The notes: a model not told the origin generated them from the sequence alone. Shown: positions 43,631 to 53,472, counted from the first letter of the stretch. The stretch is 63,347 nucleotides of DNA from Succinivibrionaceae bacterium UBA3769 (GCA_002372325.1 DFFT01000002.1:1-63347); one strand, 5' to 3'. Program-made: numbers and translations.

Positions 43631-45015
43631 AGCTTGTCTCCCAGAATATAGTGCAGCACCACGTCCAGATTCATGGAAGGGATGATCCTGTCAGCTCCCA
43701 GCCGGGGCGGCCGTAACGCGCGAAAATCAAAATTCTTCTGGAAAAACTCCATATCCTCCCGGGACCATTTGGAGGGGATGCTGCCGGGATAGTAAGGCTT
43801 TTCATCCGGATAGCCGGTAACCAGAATGTCGGTATCAAGATCCCCCTTCTTGTAATGCCGGCACTCGGTGGCTCTGATGGCGGACAGGGTGACAAACTCC
43901 GCCTGGGATCCTGAGGATCTCACGCTCTGCATGGCCCCCAGCACCATGGATCGCAAAAGGGACAGGAGGTTCTGATGCTGATCGTTGGTGATGTGATCCG
44001 CCTTGGAGGCCGCAAAAAGCACCCGGTCAATGCGGGGAGAAAAGATCCTGCTCAGAAAACTGCTGTTCCCGTAGCTGAAGTGGCTCAGGAGCGTATCAAA
44101 AGCATCATTAATGTCGTAAAAGGTTTCCCGGCCGCCCCGGAGCGCTTTCAGGCAGTCCACCAGCACAATCTGCCGATCCAGTCTGGAAAAGCACTCCCGG
44201 TAAAAGCCCCTGACAATCCGATCCCGGTAATAGTTGTACCTTTCCCGGAGCACGGCGTAGAGGGAGGAACTCCCGGCGTTTTTGCCCGCCTCCGGATCCG
44301 GACAGGGAATAAACTCCAGAGCCGGAGCCCCCTTAAGCTCCCCGGGGAGCAGGAAGCGTCCCGGGATCAGGAGCGCAAAGCCCTGATCCTTGCATTTCCG
44401 GAGCCAGAAGGTATAGGCCGTTACCGCTTCATGAAGGTCATCGTCAATAACCGCCCCCTGCCAGTTCAGCTTAGCCGCCCGATCGGCAAATTCCTTGCCG
44501 GAAACCACGCCGTCCAGCACCCGGAGCCGTTCCCGGCACTTTTCAGAAAAGTCCTCATACTCCATATCCAGCAGCATGAGATCCATCAGCCATTCTCCGG
44601 GGTAATCCCAGATATCCAGAAAAATGCGGTCTTCGTCCCCCATGAGATACCAGCGGCTGTTCCGGTAGCGGATTTCCAGCCGGATTTCGCTGATGCCGTC
44701 CGTGGATTCCGGCCACTCGGGGGGATCCTGTTCCAGAGTTTTCATGATGGAGCCGTAGGGAAAGCTGGTAACGGAAAAGTCCCGGGACTTGGCAATGCCG
44801 CCGTAGCTGATCCCCCGGGCAGCGTATTCCGGAAAACGCGGCATGCGATCCTCATAGCCCTTGAGACCGAAGGCTGAAATATTGTTAACCAGCGAGGTTA
44901 TCAGCGCCGTTTTGCCGCCCCGGGAAAGTCCGGTTACCCCCAGACGGATCTCCCGGTCTCGGACGAGAGAAATCCCTTCGGATATGGTGGCGCCGACTTT
45001 ATCAAACAGTAACAT
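43627..45015 (-). CDS. ycjX: YcjX family GTPase-like protein (DUF463)
   Basis: 462 residues from the ATG at 45015, which has AGGGGG just upstream. An ATG 18 bases earlier lacks a good site. P-loop GLSRGGKTAL (residues 29-38), VSEIRLEIRYRNS-like strand (here ISEIRLEIRYRNS), switch-like DIWDYPGEWLMDL, EYEDFSEKCRE, FLLPGELKGAPALEFIPCP, QIVLVDCLKALRGG and a guanine-site-like AASKADHI. Crystal structures of YcjX relatives show a Ras-like GTPase core with inserts. It is coupled to ycjF downstream. Confidence 0.92.
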   Translation of the reverse strand: MLLFDKVGATISEGISLVRDREIRLGVTGLSRGGKTALITSLVNNISAFGLKGYEDRMPRFPEYAARGISYGGIAKSRDFSVTSFPYGSIMKTLEQDPPEWPESTDGISEIRLEIRYRNSRWYLMGDEDRIFLDIWDYPGEWLMDLMLLDMEYEDFSEKCRERLRVLDGVVSGKEFADRAAKLNWQGAVIDDDLHEAVTAYTFWLRKCKDQGFALLIPGRFLLPGELKGAPALEFIPCPDPEAGKNAGSSSLYAVLRERYNYYRDRIVRGFYRECFSRLDRQIVLVDCLKALRGGRETFYDINDAFDTLLSHFSYGNSSFLSRIFSPRIDRVLFAASKADHITNDQHQNLLSLLRSMVLGAMQSVRSSGSQAEFVTLSAIRATECRHYKKGDLDTDILVTGYPDEKPYYPGSIPSKWSREDMEFFQKNFDFRALRPPRLGADRIIPSMNLDVVLHYILGDKL

Positions 45016-45246
45016 GCTTCCCCCTGTTCTCATTCTGTCCCTGAACCAACCCGGGACAGTTCCGGCAAAAGTCCGGAGAAAGAAAGTAATTCGCAGGGTG
45101 ATATTTTACCGCATTCGTCGCTTTATTATGTGAGTTTGCCGGATATCTGAGAAGGTGACCGTTTACCGGACGGAAAGGAGCGGGATTTTGCGGGAGGTAT
45201 CAGGGGAGTTATGAACCTCCTGAATGAGCCGGCCGTTTTATCTCCG

Positions 45247-46671
45247 TCAAGATCCCTGCTGGCTTTCAGAAGGCGCAGGGATCGTTTTATGGGCACCTTG
45301 CAATTCATTCCAGTTCTGCTCTTTGACAATGTCCAGCAAAGCCGCTTTTATTTCGGCATTCGGAACATAGGCGATGCGGCGATTTCTTCTGCGGGCGGCT
45401 CCAAGATAATCAAGCCGTCTTAACTGTTCCGGTTCAGTCTCTTCTGTCTTATCATCCCTGTTTTCGTCTGAGGATTTTTCAGCGGCAGAAGTTTCGCCGT
45501 CTGGGTTTTTACAGCCCAGATACCCCAGACATACCAGAAGACAAAGCACGTCATCCCGGCTTTTTATGCCTGTCATGTCATTCTGGAATCGACCGCAGCT
45601 GAAAACCGTCTCTCCTCCTGCAAGCAAATTCAGCATATCCTCCCTGATGCCGGGAAAGTTCATATTGAGAAGACGCGCCACTTCCTTATCTGAGGCTTCA
45701 CCTGATGCTTTTTCATTTGACGATGCGCCACACCAATAACCTTTGCATTCCCCGTCTCTGACAGCGGAAACAACTGAAGCAGGGTTATAAATGTCCATGC
45801 CGTTAAGCCTATAGCCTCCGTACCAGACCTTAAACTCCTCCTGAGTTAATTTGCAGGACGGCAGTTTCACTGTTTCTGCTATTTCAGTCTCCGTAAAACC
45901 GAAATAGCTCGCAAACGGCACCGGAGCCATGGCGGTATTCTCATCAAAAAAGGTGTTCAAGGCAAACTGGGAACTATTTTTCCTGATGGGCAGCCTGCCG
46001 GTAAGATAAGCCAGAGCAAAGCATCCCCGTCCGCCATCAGATTCGAACAGACTGGTGAGAAGATCAATAAAAGACTTCTGGAGCTTAGTATCATTCCGGT
46101 AATCCCGGAAAACCAGATCCCACTCGTCCATAATCAGGATAAATCTTTCTTTGGTATATTCGCATACTGCCCTCAATGCTGCGGTCAGGCTTTTTTTACC
46201 GACTTTTTTGCTTTTGCCGATCACTCCGGCATAGTCGGCGTTTTCCTTCAGATCCTCGATGATGGCGTATTTCAGATAATCAGCAAAGGCAGTAACCCCC
46301 TTCATCTGAAGAGCTTCATCTTTGGCGTACTCGCTGTATTTGACTCTGAGGGAATTCATGTCGAGGTAAATGACATCGTACCTGTTCAGGTGCTTCAGGT
46401 AACTGTCCCTGTTATCCTCATCCGTTATTTTGAGTCCGTCAAAAATATGCTGCCCGGCATAGGCCTTTGAGTAATAGGCGAGGAGCATATGCGCCGTTAC
46501 GGTTTTGCCAAATCCGCGGGGACGGGTTACGGCAAAGAGACGTCTGTTCCTATTGATGTTCGCAGAGATTTTGGCGATAAAATCAGTCTTGTCGGCAAAA
46601 ACTGCTTTATTCCTGAATGAAACCAGATCAACAAAGGAATTGCCGCTGACAGGGTTCAGAATGCCGCCCAT
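45247..46671 (-). pseudogene. AAA-ATPase-like protein with broken C-terminal nuclease domain
   Basis: 474 residues of the AAA-ATPase_like (PF09820-type) family: KAVFADKTDFIAKI, P-loop RPRGFGKTVTA (Lys56), Walker B-like FILIMDEWDLVF, LTGRLPI sensor and GYRL-GMDIYNPASV. Family members continue with a PD-(D/E)XK domain of about 150 residues. Here the frame stops 15 residues after QNWNELQG. In the next frame (minus strand, about 45300-45205) family-like sequence resumes (KRSLRLLKASRDLDGDKTAGSFRRF, the helix region after the WNE motif), so a frameshift near 45295 followed by deletion removed the nuclease part. The ATPase half may still be made. Confidence 0.7.
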
Positions 46672-46791
46672 GACTTAACCTCCGGAAACCTTATGATGGA
46701 GGCATTCTAACACTGCGCAAAAATTATATCCATGATAAGGATTGGAACTTAACCGGTAAACAGATGCTTTCTTCCGTTGCCCGCGGCGTTT

Positions 46792-48369
46792 TTACCGGCC
46801 GTCCTCCGGCTCCTTCTGACTCTGTCCTGACTCTTCGGCGGCTGCCGCCCCGGGATCCCAGCCGCCCCCGAGACTCCGGTATAAATCGGTGAGACTGCGG
46901 TGATAATCAAGCTTCGCCGCGAGGAGCTCATTTTTGAGGCTGATTTCATTAAGCCGGGCATCAATAACCCGGTCATAATCCGAGGCATCCAGTTCAAACA
47001 TCTTTTTTGTGGTAACGCAGAGATGCCTGGCCTCTTTAAGAGCCGTTAAAAGTGCGGTCTCCCGGTCGCTGTAGCCCCTGGCGAGACTGTAGCTGTTATC
47101 AACCTCCGCGAGGCTCTCCAGAAGTTTCTTGTCATATTCAATGAGGGCTGTTTTGAGCTTGGCGTCCGCAAGGTCAATGTTCGCCCTGATGCGGCCTCCG
47201 GTGAAGATCGGCACCGAGAAATCCAGTCCCGCGAGCCCCGCCCAGGTTTTTACATTGGCAAAATCATTGCTGATATGAATAGTGCCGGAGTCCCAGATGA
47301 AGGACAGGCTGAGCCGGGGGTAGAGATCGGCGGTAGCCGAGGCCACCTGAGCGGCCAGAGCCTTGATTTCATTGCTTTTAGCCAGAAGATCCGGCCGATT
47401 CTGGAGGAGATCGGCAGGATAAACGCCCTGAGGAGGAGCCGGAGCCCTGTCCGCGGTTTTAAGCTCCCGGGGAAAGGTGTCAGTAAAATCCTGGGGCGTC
47501 TTGCCCGTCAGCACGGCCAAAGCTCTTACGTAATTTTTTCTTTTGGCCTCCAGAAGCTGCAAAAAAGCCTCCTTCTTGGTGATCTCGTTGGTTATATGCT
47601 CGAGGTCGTATGAGGTGGCCTGACCGGCATCAAAGCGGCCTTTTACATAACGCTTCATCTCGCTCAGGCTGGCAATGGACTCCCGGAGGAGCTCCAGCTC
47701 CTCCCCGGCCGCCACCGTCTCAAAATATGTCCGGGCCACGCTGGCGGCAACGGCGATCCTGGCGGCATTGGCCATATCCCTGGCGCTTAAGGCCCGGTAG
47801 GCGTACATGTCAGATTCGCTCTTCTTTTTCCCGAAAAGGTCTATTTCCCAGGAGGCGGAAAGAGAGCCGGTGATGGAACGGGGATTTCCGCGGATCTTTT
47901 TGCCGAACATGGGGGACGGGGAGGTGGCGGACATTTTTCCGGCATTGCCCCCCAAAGCGAACTCCGCTGCCGGGTTCAAATCAGCATCGGCCATGGCCGC
48001 CATGGCATCAGCTTCCCGGATCCGGCTCCGGGCGATATTAAGATCGGGATTGGCCTCAAGAGCGGAGGCTACCAGTCTGTTAAGCTCCGGATCCTCCCAC
48101 CTGGTCCACCAGCTTCTGATATCGGTATTAGCGCCGCTGTTGTCCGTCCCGCTGTCAGCCGCCGCGCTTTGGCCCTCGCTGTAAGCCTCCGGAAGGTTAA
48201 CCGAGGAGCTGATATCGCTTGTGGTCACCACGGAGCAGCCTGATATCAGGGCCAGAGCGCCAAAAAGCAAGGCTCCCAGCGGCCGCTGCAGTCTATTAAG
48301 CTCTGGCAGTTTTGGCGTTCTTTGCATCCTATGCATTCCTTGCATTTCCTGCATTTCTTGCGTTCTCAT
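46792..48369 (-). CDS. TolC-like outer-membrane efflux lipoprotein (NodT/CusC type)
   Basis: 525 residues. Lipobox LISGC (Cys45), after an unusually long n-region (MRTQEMQEMQGMHRMQ) made of a repeated three-codon unit. Outer-membrane efflux protein repeats follow: WWTRWEDPELNRLVASALEANPDLNIARSRIREADA, SASWEIDLFGKKKSE, ARTYFETVAAGEELELL, and a second copy with RPDLLAKSNEIKALAAQVASATADLYPRLSLSF and LDFSVPIFTGGRIRANIDLADA. It trimerises as the exit duct of a tripartite pump. AGGAGG directly precedes the start at 48369. It is 8 bases after yhhJ, the last gene of the export operon. Confidence 0.92.
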   Translation of the reverse strand: MRTQEMQEMQGMHRMQRTPKLPELNRLQRPLGALLFGALALISGCSVVTTSDISSSVNLPEAYSEGQSAAADSGTDNSGANTDIRSWWTRWEDPELNRLVASALEANPDLNIARSRIREADAMAAMADADLNPAAEFALGGNAGKMSATSPSPMFGKKIRGNPRSITGSLSASWEIDLFGKKKSESDMYAYRALSARDMANAARIAVAASVARTYFETVAAGEELELLRESIASLSEMKRYVKGRFDAGQATSYDLEHITNEITKKEAFLQLLEAKRKNYVRALAVLTGKTPQDFTDTFPRELKTADRAPAPPQGVYPADLLQNRPDLLAKSNEIKALAAQVASATADLYPRLSLSFIWDSGTIHISNDFANVKTWAGLAGLDFSVPIFTGGRIRANIDLADAKLKTALIEYDKKLLESLAEVDNSYSLARGYSDRETALLTALKEARHLCVTTKKMFELDASDYDRVIDARLNEISLKNELLAAKLDYHRSLTDLYRSLGGGWDPGAAAAEESGQSQKEPEDGR

Positions 48370-48377
48370 AAAACCTC

Positions 48378-49508
48378 CTATCCCTGTCTGGAAAGCATGG
48401 CGCGGAATTTCATCAGGGCTACCACAATAAACACGCTGCCGGCGCCGATGATGCGCATAAGCTCTGGGCCGATGGTTTCAAGATCCGCATTCCGAAAAAT
48501 TACCTGATGGGTGAAAATGGAATACTGCACCGTGGGGGAAACGGTCAAAGCCTGCTGGAGCCCCTCCGGCATGTTGTCCAGCGGGGTCATGGCTCCGGAA
48601 AGGAGATACAGCACCATGTACACCGGAATGCACAGAAGCCCGAACTGCGGCATGTGGGGGGCAAAGGTGGCCAGCATGATCCCGAGAGCAGCGAAGCTGA
48701 AAATATAACAGGCCGTGCCCAGTGAAAACAGCAGCACGGATCCCTGAATGGGCACCCCCAGAGCGCCGTTCACCACCAGAAACAGAGAGCCCAGGGTGAA
48801 CACCAGAATCACCAGCACATTGGCGATAATTTTGGAGAAGGCGATCTCCGAAGAAGTAACCGGCATTACCAGAAGATGCTCAATGGTGCCCCGCTCCCGC
48901 TCTCTTATGACGGCCGCTCCCGCCAGAATCAGGGTGAGCAGGCTTAAATTGCCGATGATCTGAGTAACTCCCATATGCCAGATGCTGGAGGCGTTGGGAT
49001 TGAATCTGTTTCTGATGACCACATTAATGCCGCCGGAGGAGGCTTCCCGGGGATCCGCTCCGGCTCTGAGGAAATGCGTAATCTCCTCGTCAATGATATG
49101 GCTGAGATACCCGGTGCCGGCGCTGGCATGGGTCATGGCGGTGGCATCCACGGTAAGCCCGATGCTGGGCTGCTTGCCCTGAAGGAGATCCCGTTCAAAC
49201 CCCGGGGGAAAATCAATGATAAAAACGTACCTGGCCATATCAAGAGCCCGATCCACATCCGCATCCCCGATATACTCGGGAGCCTTGAACCGGGGCGGCA
49301 GGATAGCCTGAACAATGCTGCCGGTAAGAGCGCTTCTGTCATGATCCAGCACCGCCACCGCAGCATTTCTCACATCCGTTGCCGCCCCGGTGGCCGAGGT
49401 ATAGACAGCGCCGGTGAAGAAATAAACCATGAGCGCGATTAACACCACGTCTCCCAGCACGCTTCTGATTTCTTTGCGAATCAGCACTCTCAGATTTTTT
49501 AAATTCAT
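48378..49508 (-). CDS. yhhJ: ABC-2 type permease YhhJ
   Basis: 376-residue inner-membrane permease. An N-terminal helix (VLIALMVYFFTGAVYTS), a large periplasmic domain (about 40-175), then five C-terminal helices including MGVTQIIGNLSLLTLILAGAAVIRERERGTIEHLLVMPV, the ABC-2 permease signature. It lines up with E. coli YhhJ in size and layout. It starts 1 base after rbbA on the same strand, and pairs with the permease half fused to RbbA. Confidence 0.93.
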   Translation of the reverse strand: MNLKNLRVLIRKEIRSVLGDVVLIALMVYFFTGAVYTSATGAATDVRNAAVAVLDHDRSALTGSIVQAILPPRFKAPEYIGDADVDRALDMARYVFIIDFPPGFERDLLQGKQPSIGLTVDATAMTHASAGTGYLSHIIDEEITHFLRAGADPREASSGGINVVIRNRFNPNASSIWHMGVTQIIGNLSLLTLILAGAAVIRERERGTIEHLLVMPVTSSEIAFSKIIANVLVILVFTLGSLFLVVNGALGVPIQGSVLLFSLGTACYIFSFAALGIMLATFAPHMPQFGLLCIPVYMVLYLLSGAMTPLDNMPEGLQQALTVSPTVQYSIFTHQVIFRNADLETIGPELMRIIGAGSVFIVVALMKFRAMLSRQG

Positions 49509-49509
49509 G

Positions 49510-52260
49510 CTATTTCTCCTGTTTTCTCAAAAGCAGCGTTGCCAGAGTGAGGTAGGAGACAATCAGTAACACCAGAGCGCCGTAGGCATGGAGGAAGCTT
49601 CCGAAGCCGAGGCCCTTGGTAAACGTGCCCAGACTGATAAGCTGAAACCAGCAGCCAGGGAAGGTTTTGCTGATGATCTGCTGCGAGAGCTCCAGAGACG
49701 AGGCCGGAAACATGAATCCCGAAAAGTTAATGCTGGGCACAATGGAAAGCACCGCCGTGCCGAATACCGCCGCGATCTGAGAGCGGACGAAGCAGGAGAC
49801 CAGAAGTCCGAAGGAAGAGGAGGCGGTAATGGCCAGAAAGGCCCCGAGACACAGAGCGGCGAAGGATCCCCTTACGGGAACGTCCAGGAAAAACACCGCA
49901 AGCGCGCAAAGCTGGAGAAAGCAGGCAAAGGCCACAATGATATAGGGGATCTGCTTCCCGATAAGATACTGGTAGACCCGGGCCGGAGAGGTATAGAGGT
50001 TGGAAATGGTGCCGAGCTCCTTTTCTCTTACCACCCCGAGAGCCGTCATCATGCCCGGAAAAAGCACCAGAGCCACCATGATAAGTCCGGGAGTGATGAC
50101 ATACACGCTTTCAAAAGCTTCGTTATACCTCATCCTGGTCTCTATCCCATAGCCGGGAACCAGTTCCCCGGGGCGGGAACTCCTGTCAGCCTCGTACTTA
50201 AGATACTGTCCGGTGATCCCGGTGGCGTAGGTTACGATATTGTTGCTGATGGACGGGAAAACCGCATCAATATGAAACTGGACTTCAGGTTTCCGGCCCT
50301 TCAGCAGATCGCTCCCGAAGCCCGGGGGGATCTCCACCACCAGCCGAACGTTCTGCTCTCGCAGGAGGGTCTCGGGATCCTGATTAGCCCCTGCGGGAAT
50401 TTCCTTTTGAATCAGGTAAGGGGATCCCGCAAATTCGGAGATAAAGCGGCGGCTTTCCGGGGAATTATCCTGATCCGCCGCCATAAAGGGCAAAGGAGCC
50501 AGATCAAAGGAAATGCCGTGCACGGCAGTAACCACCAAAACCACCGCCCCGAAAAGCGCAAAGAAAATCCGGATGGGATCCCGCAAAAGCTCCCGCATTT
50601 CCCGGAGAGCAAAGGTGTAAATGATAAAAAAGCTGTAAAAAAAGCCCCCCGGCACGAAATCCTTCTTCTTTTTGTCCTTCTTATCATCCTTTGCCGCTGA
50701 CATCTCCTGAGCGGAAATGCGATCCCCGTCGGTCATCTGATCCTCAAGATAGCCGATAAAGGCCTTCTCCAGGGTATCCTGCTTCCGGGAGCGCTTAAGC
50801 TCTTCCGGAGAACCCACCGCCAGCACCCGGCCCCGGTGCATAAGAGAAATGCGATCGCAGCGGGCCGCTTCGTTCATAAAATGGGTGGAAACGAAGATGG
50901 TAACCCGTTCCTCCCGGCTTAATTTAATAAGGTAATCCCAAAACATGTCCCGGGCCGCGGGATCCACGCCGCTGGTGGGTTCGTCCAGGATAAGAATTTC
51001 CGGCCGATGGAGACAGGCGGCCGCGAGCTGCAGGCGCTGCCGCACCCCCAGGGACAGCACGCTGGGGAACTCCCGGGCGACTCCGGTAAGCTCGAAGCGT
51101 TCCATGGTCTCCCTGATAATTCTGCTCTGCTGATCCCTGGGGATGCGGTACAGCTGGGCATGCAGCCGGAGATTGGCCCTGACCGAAAGCTCTTCGTAAA
51201 GCGAAAAGGCCTGAGACATGTAGCCTACTCTCATCCGGGCCGCAATATCCCGGCTGTCTATCGGCCGTCCCATAATGGCCGCTGTTCCCGAGGACGGCTC
51301 CAGAAGTCCGGTGAGCATTTTCATGGTGGTGGATTTCCCGCAGCCGTTGGATCCCAGGAACCCGAAGATCTCCCCCCGGGAAATGCGGAAGCTCACATGA
51401 TCCACGGCAGTGAAGTTCCCGAACACCTTGGTAAGCTCATTGGCCTCGATGACCGGGGGCTCCCCCGCCTCCGGTTCAAAGGGGGGAATCACAAAACCCC
51501 CCGCTTTGCCTCTTTTGTTTTCCGGGAGGGCCCGGAGATAAGCCTCCTCGAGATCCCGGCTCTTCCCGGCGGCAATAAGATCTTTCGTGGGACTATGGGC
51601 CAGAATGCAGCCGTCATCCATGATCACGGTGTTTTCGAAACCCTCGGCCTCGTCAATATAGGCGGTGGAGACCATGAGGGTCATGTCCGGATCCTCATTC
51701 CGCATAACCGCCAGAAGATCCCAGAACTGGCGCCGGGACAGGGGATCCACGCCGGTGGTGGGCTCGTCCAGGATCAGAAGATCCGGGCTGTGCACCAGAG
51801 CGCAGCACAGACTGAGCTTCTGCTTCATGCCTCCGGAGAGCTTGCCGGCCGCCCGGCCGGCAAAGGGTGACAGGGAGGTGGCGGCCAGAAGGAGCTTCAT
51901 GCGCTTCTCCCGCTGCCGGCGGTCAAGGCCGAACAGCCGCGCATGGAACTCCAGATTCTCCAGAACGGTGAGGGTGGGGTAAAGATTTTTGCCCAGCCCC
52001 TGAGGCATGATGGCCACAGCATGGGAAAGCTGATAGCGGGAGGATTCTTTGGAAATATCCCGGCCCAGAGTAAGAATGGAACCGGTCTGGAGGATCTTGA
52101 TGCCGGCAATAAGGGAGAGCAGCGTGGATTTTCCGGTGCCGTCCGCTCCCACAATGCCGGTGGAGGAGCCGCGTCTTATCTGGAGGTTCACGCCTTTAAG
52201 GGCCTCCAGCTTGCCGTAGCTGTGGGTAACGGAGCTTACCTCTACCGCAAATTCAGACAT
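49510..52260 (-). CDS. rbbA: RbbA-type fusion of two ABC ATPases and an ABC-2 permease
   Basis: 916 residues, same layout as E. coli RbbA/YhiH (911 aa, from memory). First ATPase: Walker A GADGTGKST (Lys44), signature LSGGMKQKLS, Walker B LLILDEPTTGVDP. Second ATPase: Walker A GSNGCGKST (Lys309), degenerate signature LSLGVRQRLQ, Walker B ILILDEPTSGVDP. An acidic/lysine linker (DDKKDKKKKD, about 530) leads to a permease domain with a large periplasmic insert and VVREKELGTISNLYTSP. E. coli RbbA was described as ribosome-bound, yet the permease and neighbours make an export pump the simpler reading. Middle gene of yhiI-rbbA-yhhJ-OMF. Confidence 0.95.
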   Translation of the reverse strand: MSEFAVEVSSVTHSYGKLEALKGVNLQIRRGSSTGIVGADGTGKSTLLSLIAGIKILQTGSILTLGRDISKESSRYQLSHAVAIMPQGLGKNLYPTLTVLENLEFHARLFGLDRRQREKRMKLLLAATSLSPFAGRAAGKLSGGMKQKLSLCCALVHSPDLLILDEPTTGVDPLSRRQFWDLLAVMRNEDPDMTLMVSTAYIDEAEGFENTVIMDDGCILAHSPTKDLIAAGKSRDLEEAYLRALPENKRGKAGGFVIPPFEPEAGEPPVIEANELTKVFGNFTAVDHVSFRISRGEIFGFLGSNGCGKSTTMKMLTGLLEPSSGTAAIMGRPIDSRDIAARMRVGYMSQAFSLYEELSVRANLRLHAQLYRIPRDQQSRIIRETMERFELTGVAREFPSVLSLGVRQRLQLAAACLHRPEILILDEPTSGVDPAARDMFWDYLIKLSREERVTIFVSTHFMNEAARCDRISLMHRGRVLAVGSPEELKRSRKQDTLEKAFIGYLEDQMTDGDRISAQEMSAAKDDKKDKKKKDFVPGGFFYSFFIIYTFALREMRELLRDPIRIFFALFGAVVLVVTAVHGISFDLAPLPFMAADQDNSPESRRFISEFAGSPYLIQKEIPAGANQDPETLLREQNVRLVVEIPPGFGSDLLKGRKPEVQFHIDAVFPSISNNIVTYATGITGQYLKYEADRSSRPGELVPGYGIETRMRYNEAFESVYVITPGLIMVALVLFPGMMTALGVVREKELGTISNLYTSPARVYQYLIGKQIPYIIVAFACFLQLCALAVFFLDVPVRGSFAALCLGAFLAITASSSFGLLVSCFVRSQIAAVFGTAVLSIVPSINFSGFMFPASSLELSQQIISKTFPGCWFQLISLGTFTKGLGFGSFLHAYGALVLLIVSYLTLATLLLRKQEK

Positions 52261-52274
52261 GCTGCCCCCTGAGA

Positions 52275-53309
52275 CTATCTTGAGCCTTCAGGCTTTGCCG
52301 GAAGCTTTACGGCGAGACTCGCGGGCCAGGCGGCGTTTCTGTCATATTTCACATAGCCCAGAGCCGGCATCCCGCCGTTAAAGGCGCCCCGGTATTCCCG
52401 AAGCACGTCGGCATCCACCCTGAGGGTAACCTTGAACATGAGCCGGGCCCGCTCCTCCGCCGTCTCCACAAATTTGGGGGTAAACTGGGCATCCTGCGCA
52501 ATAAAGCTGATCTTTGCCGGAATAACGGCATCCATGCCTTCGATGACAATTCTTGCTTCATCTCCGATCCGGAGATTCGCAGTCCTTTTGGACGGCACAA
52601 AAAGATCCAGGGTGAAATCCAGAGGATCCAGAAGAGCCGCCACCCGCCCTCCGGCTCCGATAACATTGCCCGGATCTGCCAGGGTATATTCCACATAGCC
52701 GTCCAAGGGAGCGGTGATCACCATGTCGGTTTCCGCATCCAGAGCAATATCCAGGCTGGCAGCGGCCTGCTCCGCCTGATAAGAGGTTCTTTTAAGATTC
52801 CACTCGGCCTCGGCTCGGCTGCTTTTGGCGGTTTCCAGACTGGCGTTAAGCTGCGTGAGCTGGCTTATGCGGCGCTCAAGCTCGGTCTGGCCGATAAGCT
52901 TCTCGTTTCGGAGCTTGCGGGCGTTTTCGAGCTCAATTTTGGCGAGGCGAATGCGATCCTCCAGGGATTTGATTTCGGAATCGATGGTTACGAGATGCTC
53001 CGAAACCGCCTTCACCCCCGATTCGGCGGCTGCTAAGGCGGAACGGGCCTCCTTTACCTGTCCCTTCGCTCTGGTATCCTTAAGGCGGGCAATGACCTGT
53101 CCCTTTACTACGCTGTCCCCTTCCTTTACCAGATACTCCTCCACCCGGCCCGCATACAGCGAAGCCACGTCAATGCGCTTAAGCTCCGTGCGGCCGTTGG
53201 ATCCGTAGATTCCATCCGGGATCTCGACAAGGCTTTTCTGATGATGGGTGTACAGAAAATAACCGCCGGCTGCCGCCAATATGGTGAAAAGAACCAAAGA
53301 TAGACGCAT
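52275..53309 (-). CDS. yhiI: HlyD-family periplasmic adaptor YhiI
   Basis: 344 residues from the ATG at 53309 (MRLSLVLFTI), which has GAGG upstream. The longer frame to 53411 would start upstream of the promoter and is rejected. One N-terminal anchor helix (LSLVLFTILAAAGGYFLY), the lipoyl half VASLYAGRVEEYLVKEGDSVVKGQVIARL, a long coiled-coil hairpin (about 75-170), second lipoyl half DMVITAPLDGYVEYTLADPGNVIG, and a beta-barrel domain. It bridges the RbbA/YhhJ inner-membrane complex to the TolC-like protein. First gene of the operon under the MarR-type operators. Confidence 0.93.
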   Translation of the reverse strand: MRLSLVLFTILAAAGGYFLYTHHQKSLVEIPDGIYGSNGRTELKRIDVASLYAGRVEEYLVKEGDSVVKGQVIARLKDTRAKGQVKEARSALAAAESGVKAVSEHLVTIDSEIKSLEDRIRLAKIELENARKLRNEKLIGQTELERRISQLTQLNASLETAKSSRAEAEWNLKRTSYQAEQAAASLDIALDAETDMVITAPLDGYVEYTLADPGNVIGAGGRVAALLDPLDFTLDLFVPSKRTANLRIGDEARIVIEGMDAVIPAKISFIAQDAQFTPKFVETAEERARLMFKVTLRVDADVLREYRGAFNGGMPALGYVKYDRNAAWPASLAVKLPAKPEGSR

Positions 53310-53357
53310 AACAAAATCCTCAGGAGTCTCCGGACTTAAGCATTTCCGTCTTGATGT

Positions 53358-53375
53358 TTGTTTACCTGTAAACAA
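53358..53375. promoter_or_regulatory. MarR operator O1
   Basis: Perfect 18-bp palindrome TTGTTTACCTGTAAACAA. It covers the expected transcription start of the export operon, just downstream of its -10. Confidence 0.8.
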
Positions 53376-53379
53376 TTTC

Positions 53380-53408
53380 ATTCTATTTGATGATTGTTTA
53401 CCTGTCAA
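53380..53408 (-). promoter_or_regulatory. sigma-70 promoter of the export operon
   Basis: On the minus strand TTGACA (53408-53403) and TAGAAT (53385-53380) are separated by exactly 17 bases. The -35 lies inside operator O2. Confidence 0.85.
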
Positions 53409-53411
53409 CAA
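53394..53411. promoter_or_regulatory. MarR operator O2
   Basis: TTGTTTACCTGTCAACAA differs from O1 at one position. It is extended by flanking GA/TC. It overlaps the -35 of the export operon, 36 bases from O1. Confidence 0.78.
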
Positions 53412-53442
53412 TCATCACTGTCCGGAGCAGTAAATTTGCAAA

Positions 53443-53471
53443 TTTACAGCCGAAGTTATAAACTTTACATT
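53443..53471 (+). promoter_or_regulatory. probable promoter of the marR gene
   Basis: TTTACA (53443-53448) and TACATT (53466-53471) with a 17-base spacer. The predicted start falls in operator O3. Confidence 0.55.
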
Positions 53472-53472
53472 A

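Noticed and set aside
53310..53411. Upstream start for yhiI at 53411
   Set aside because: The extension would be translated from DNA upstream of the mapped -10/-35 and includes operator sequence. The ATG at 53309 has a ribosome site and begins the membrane anchor.
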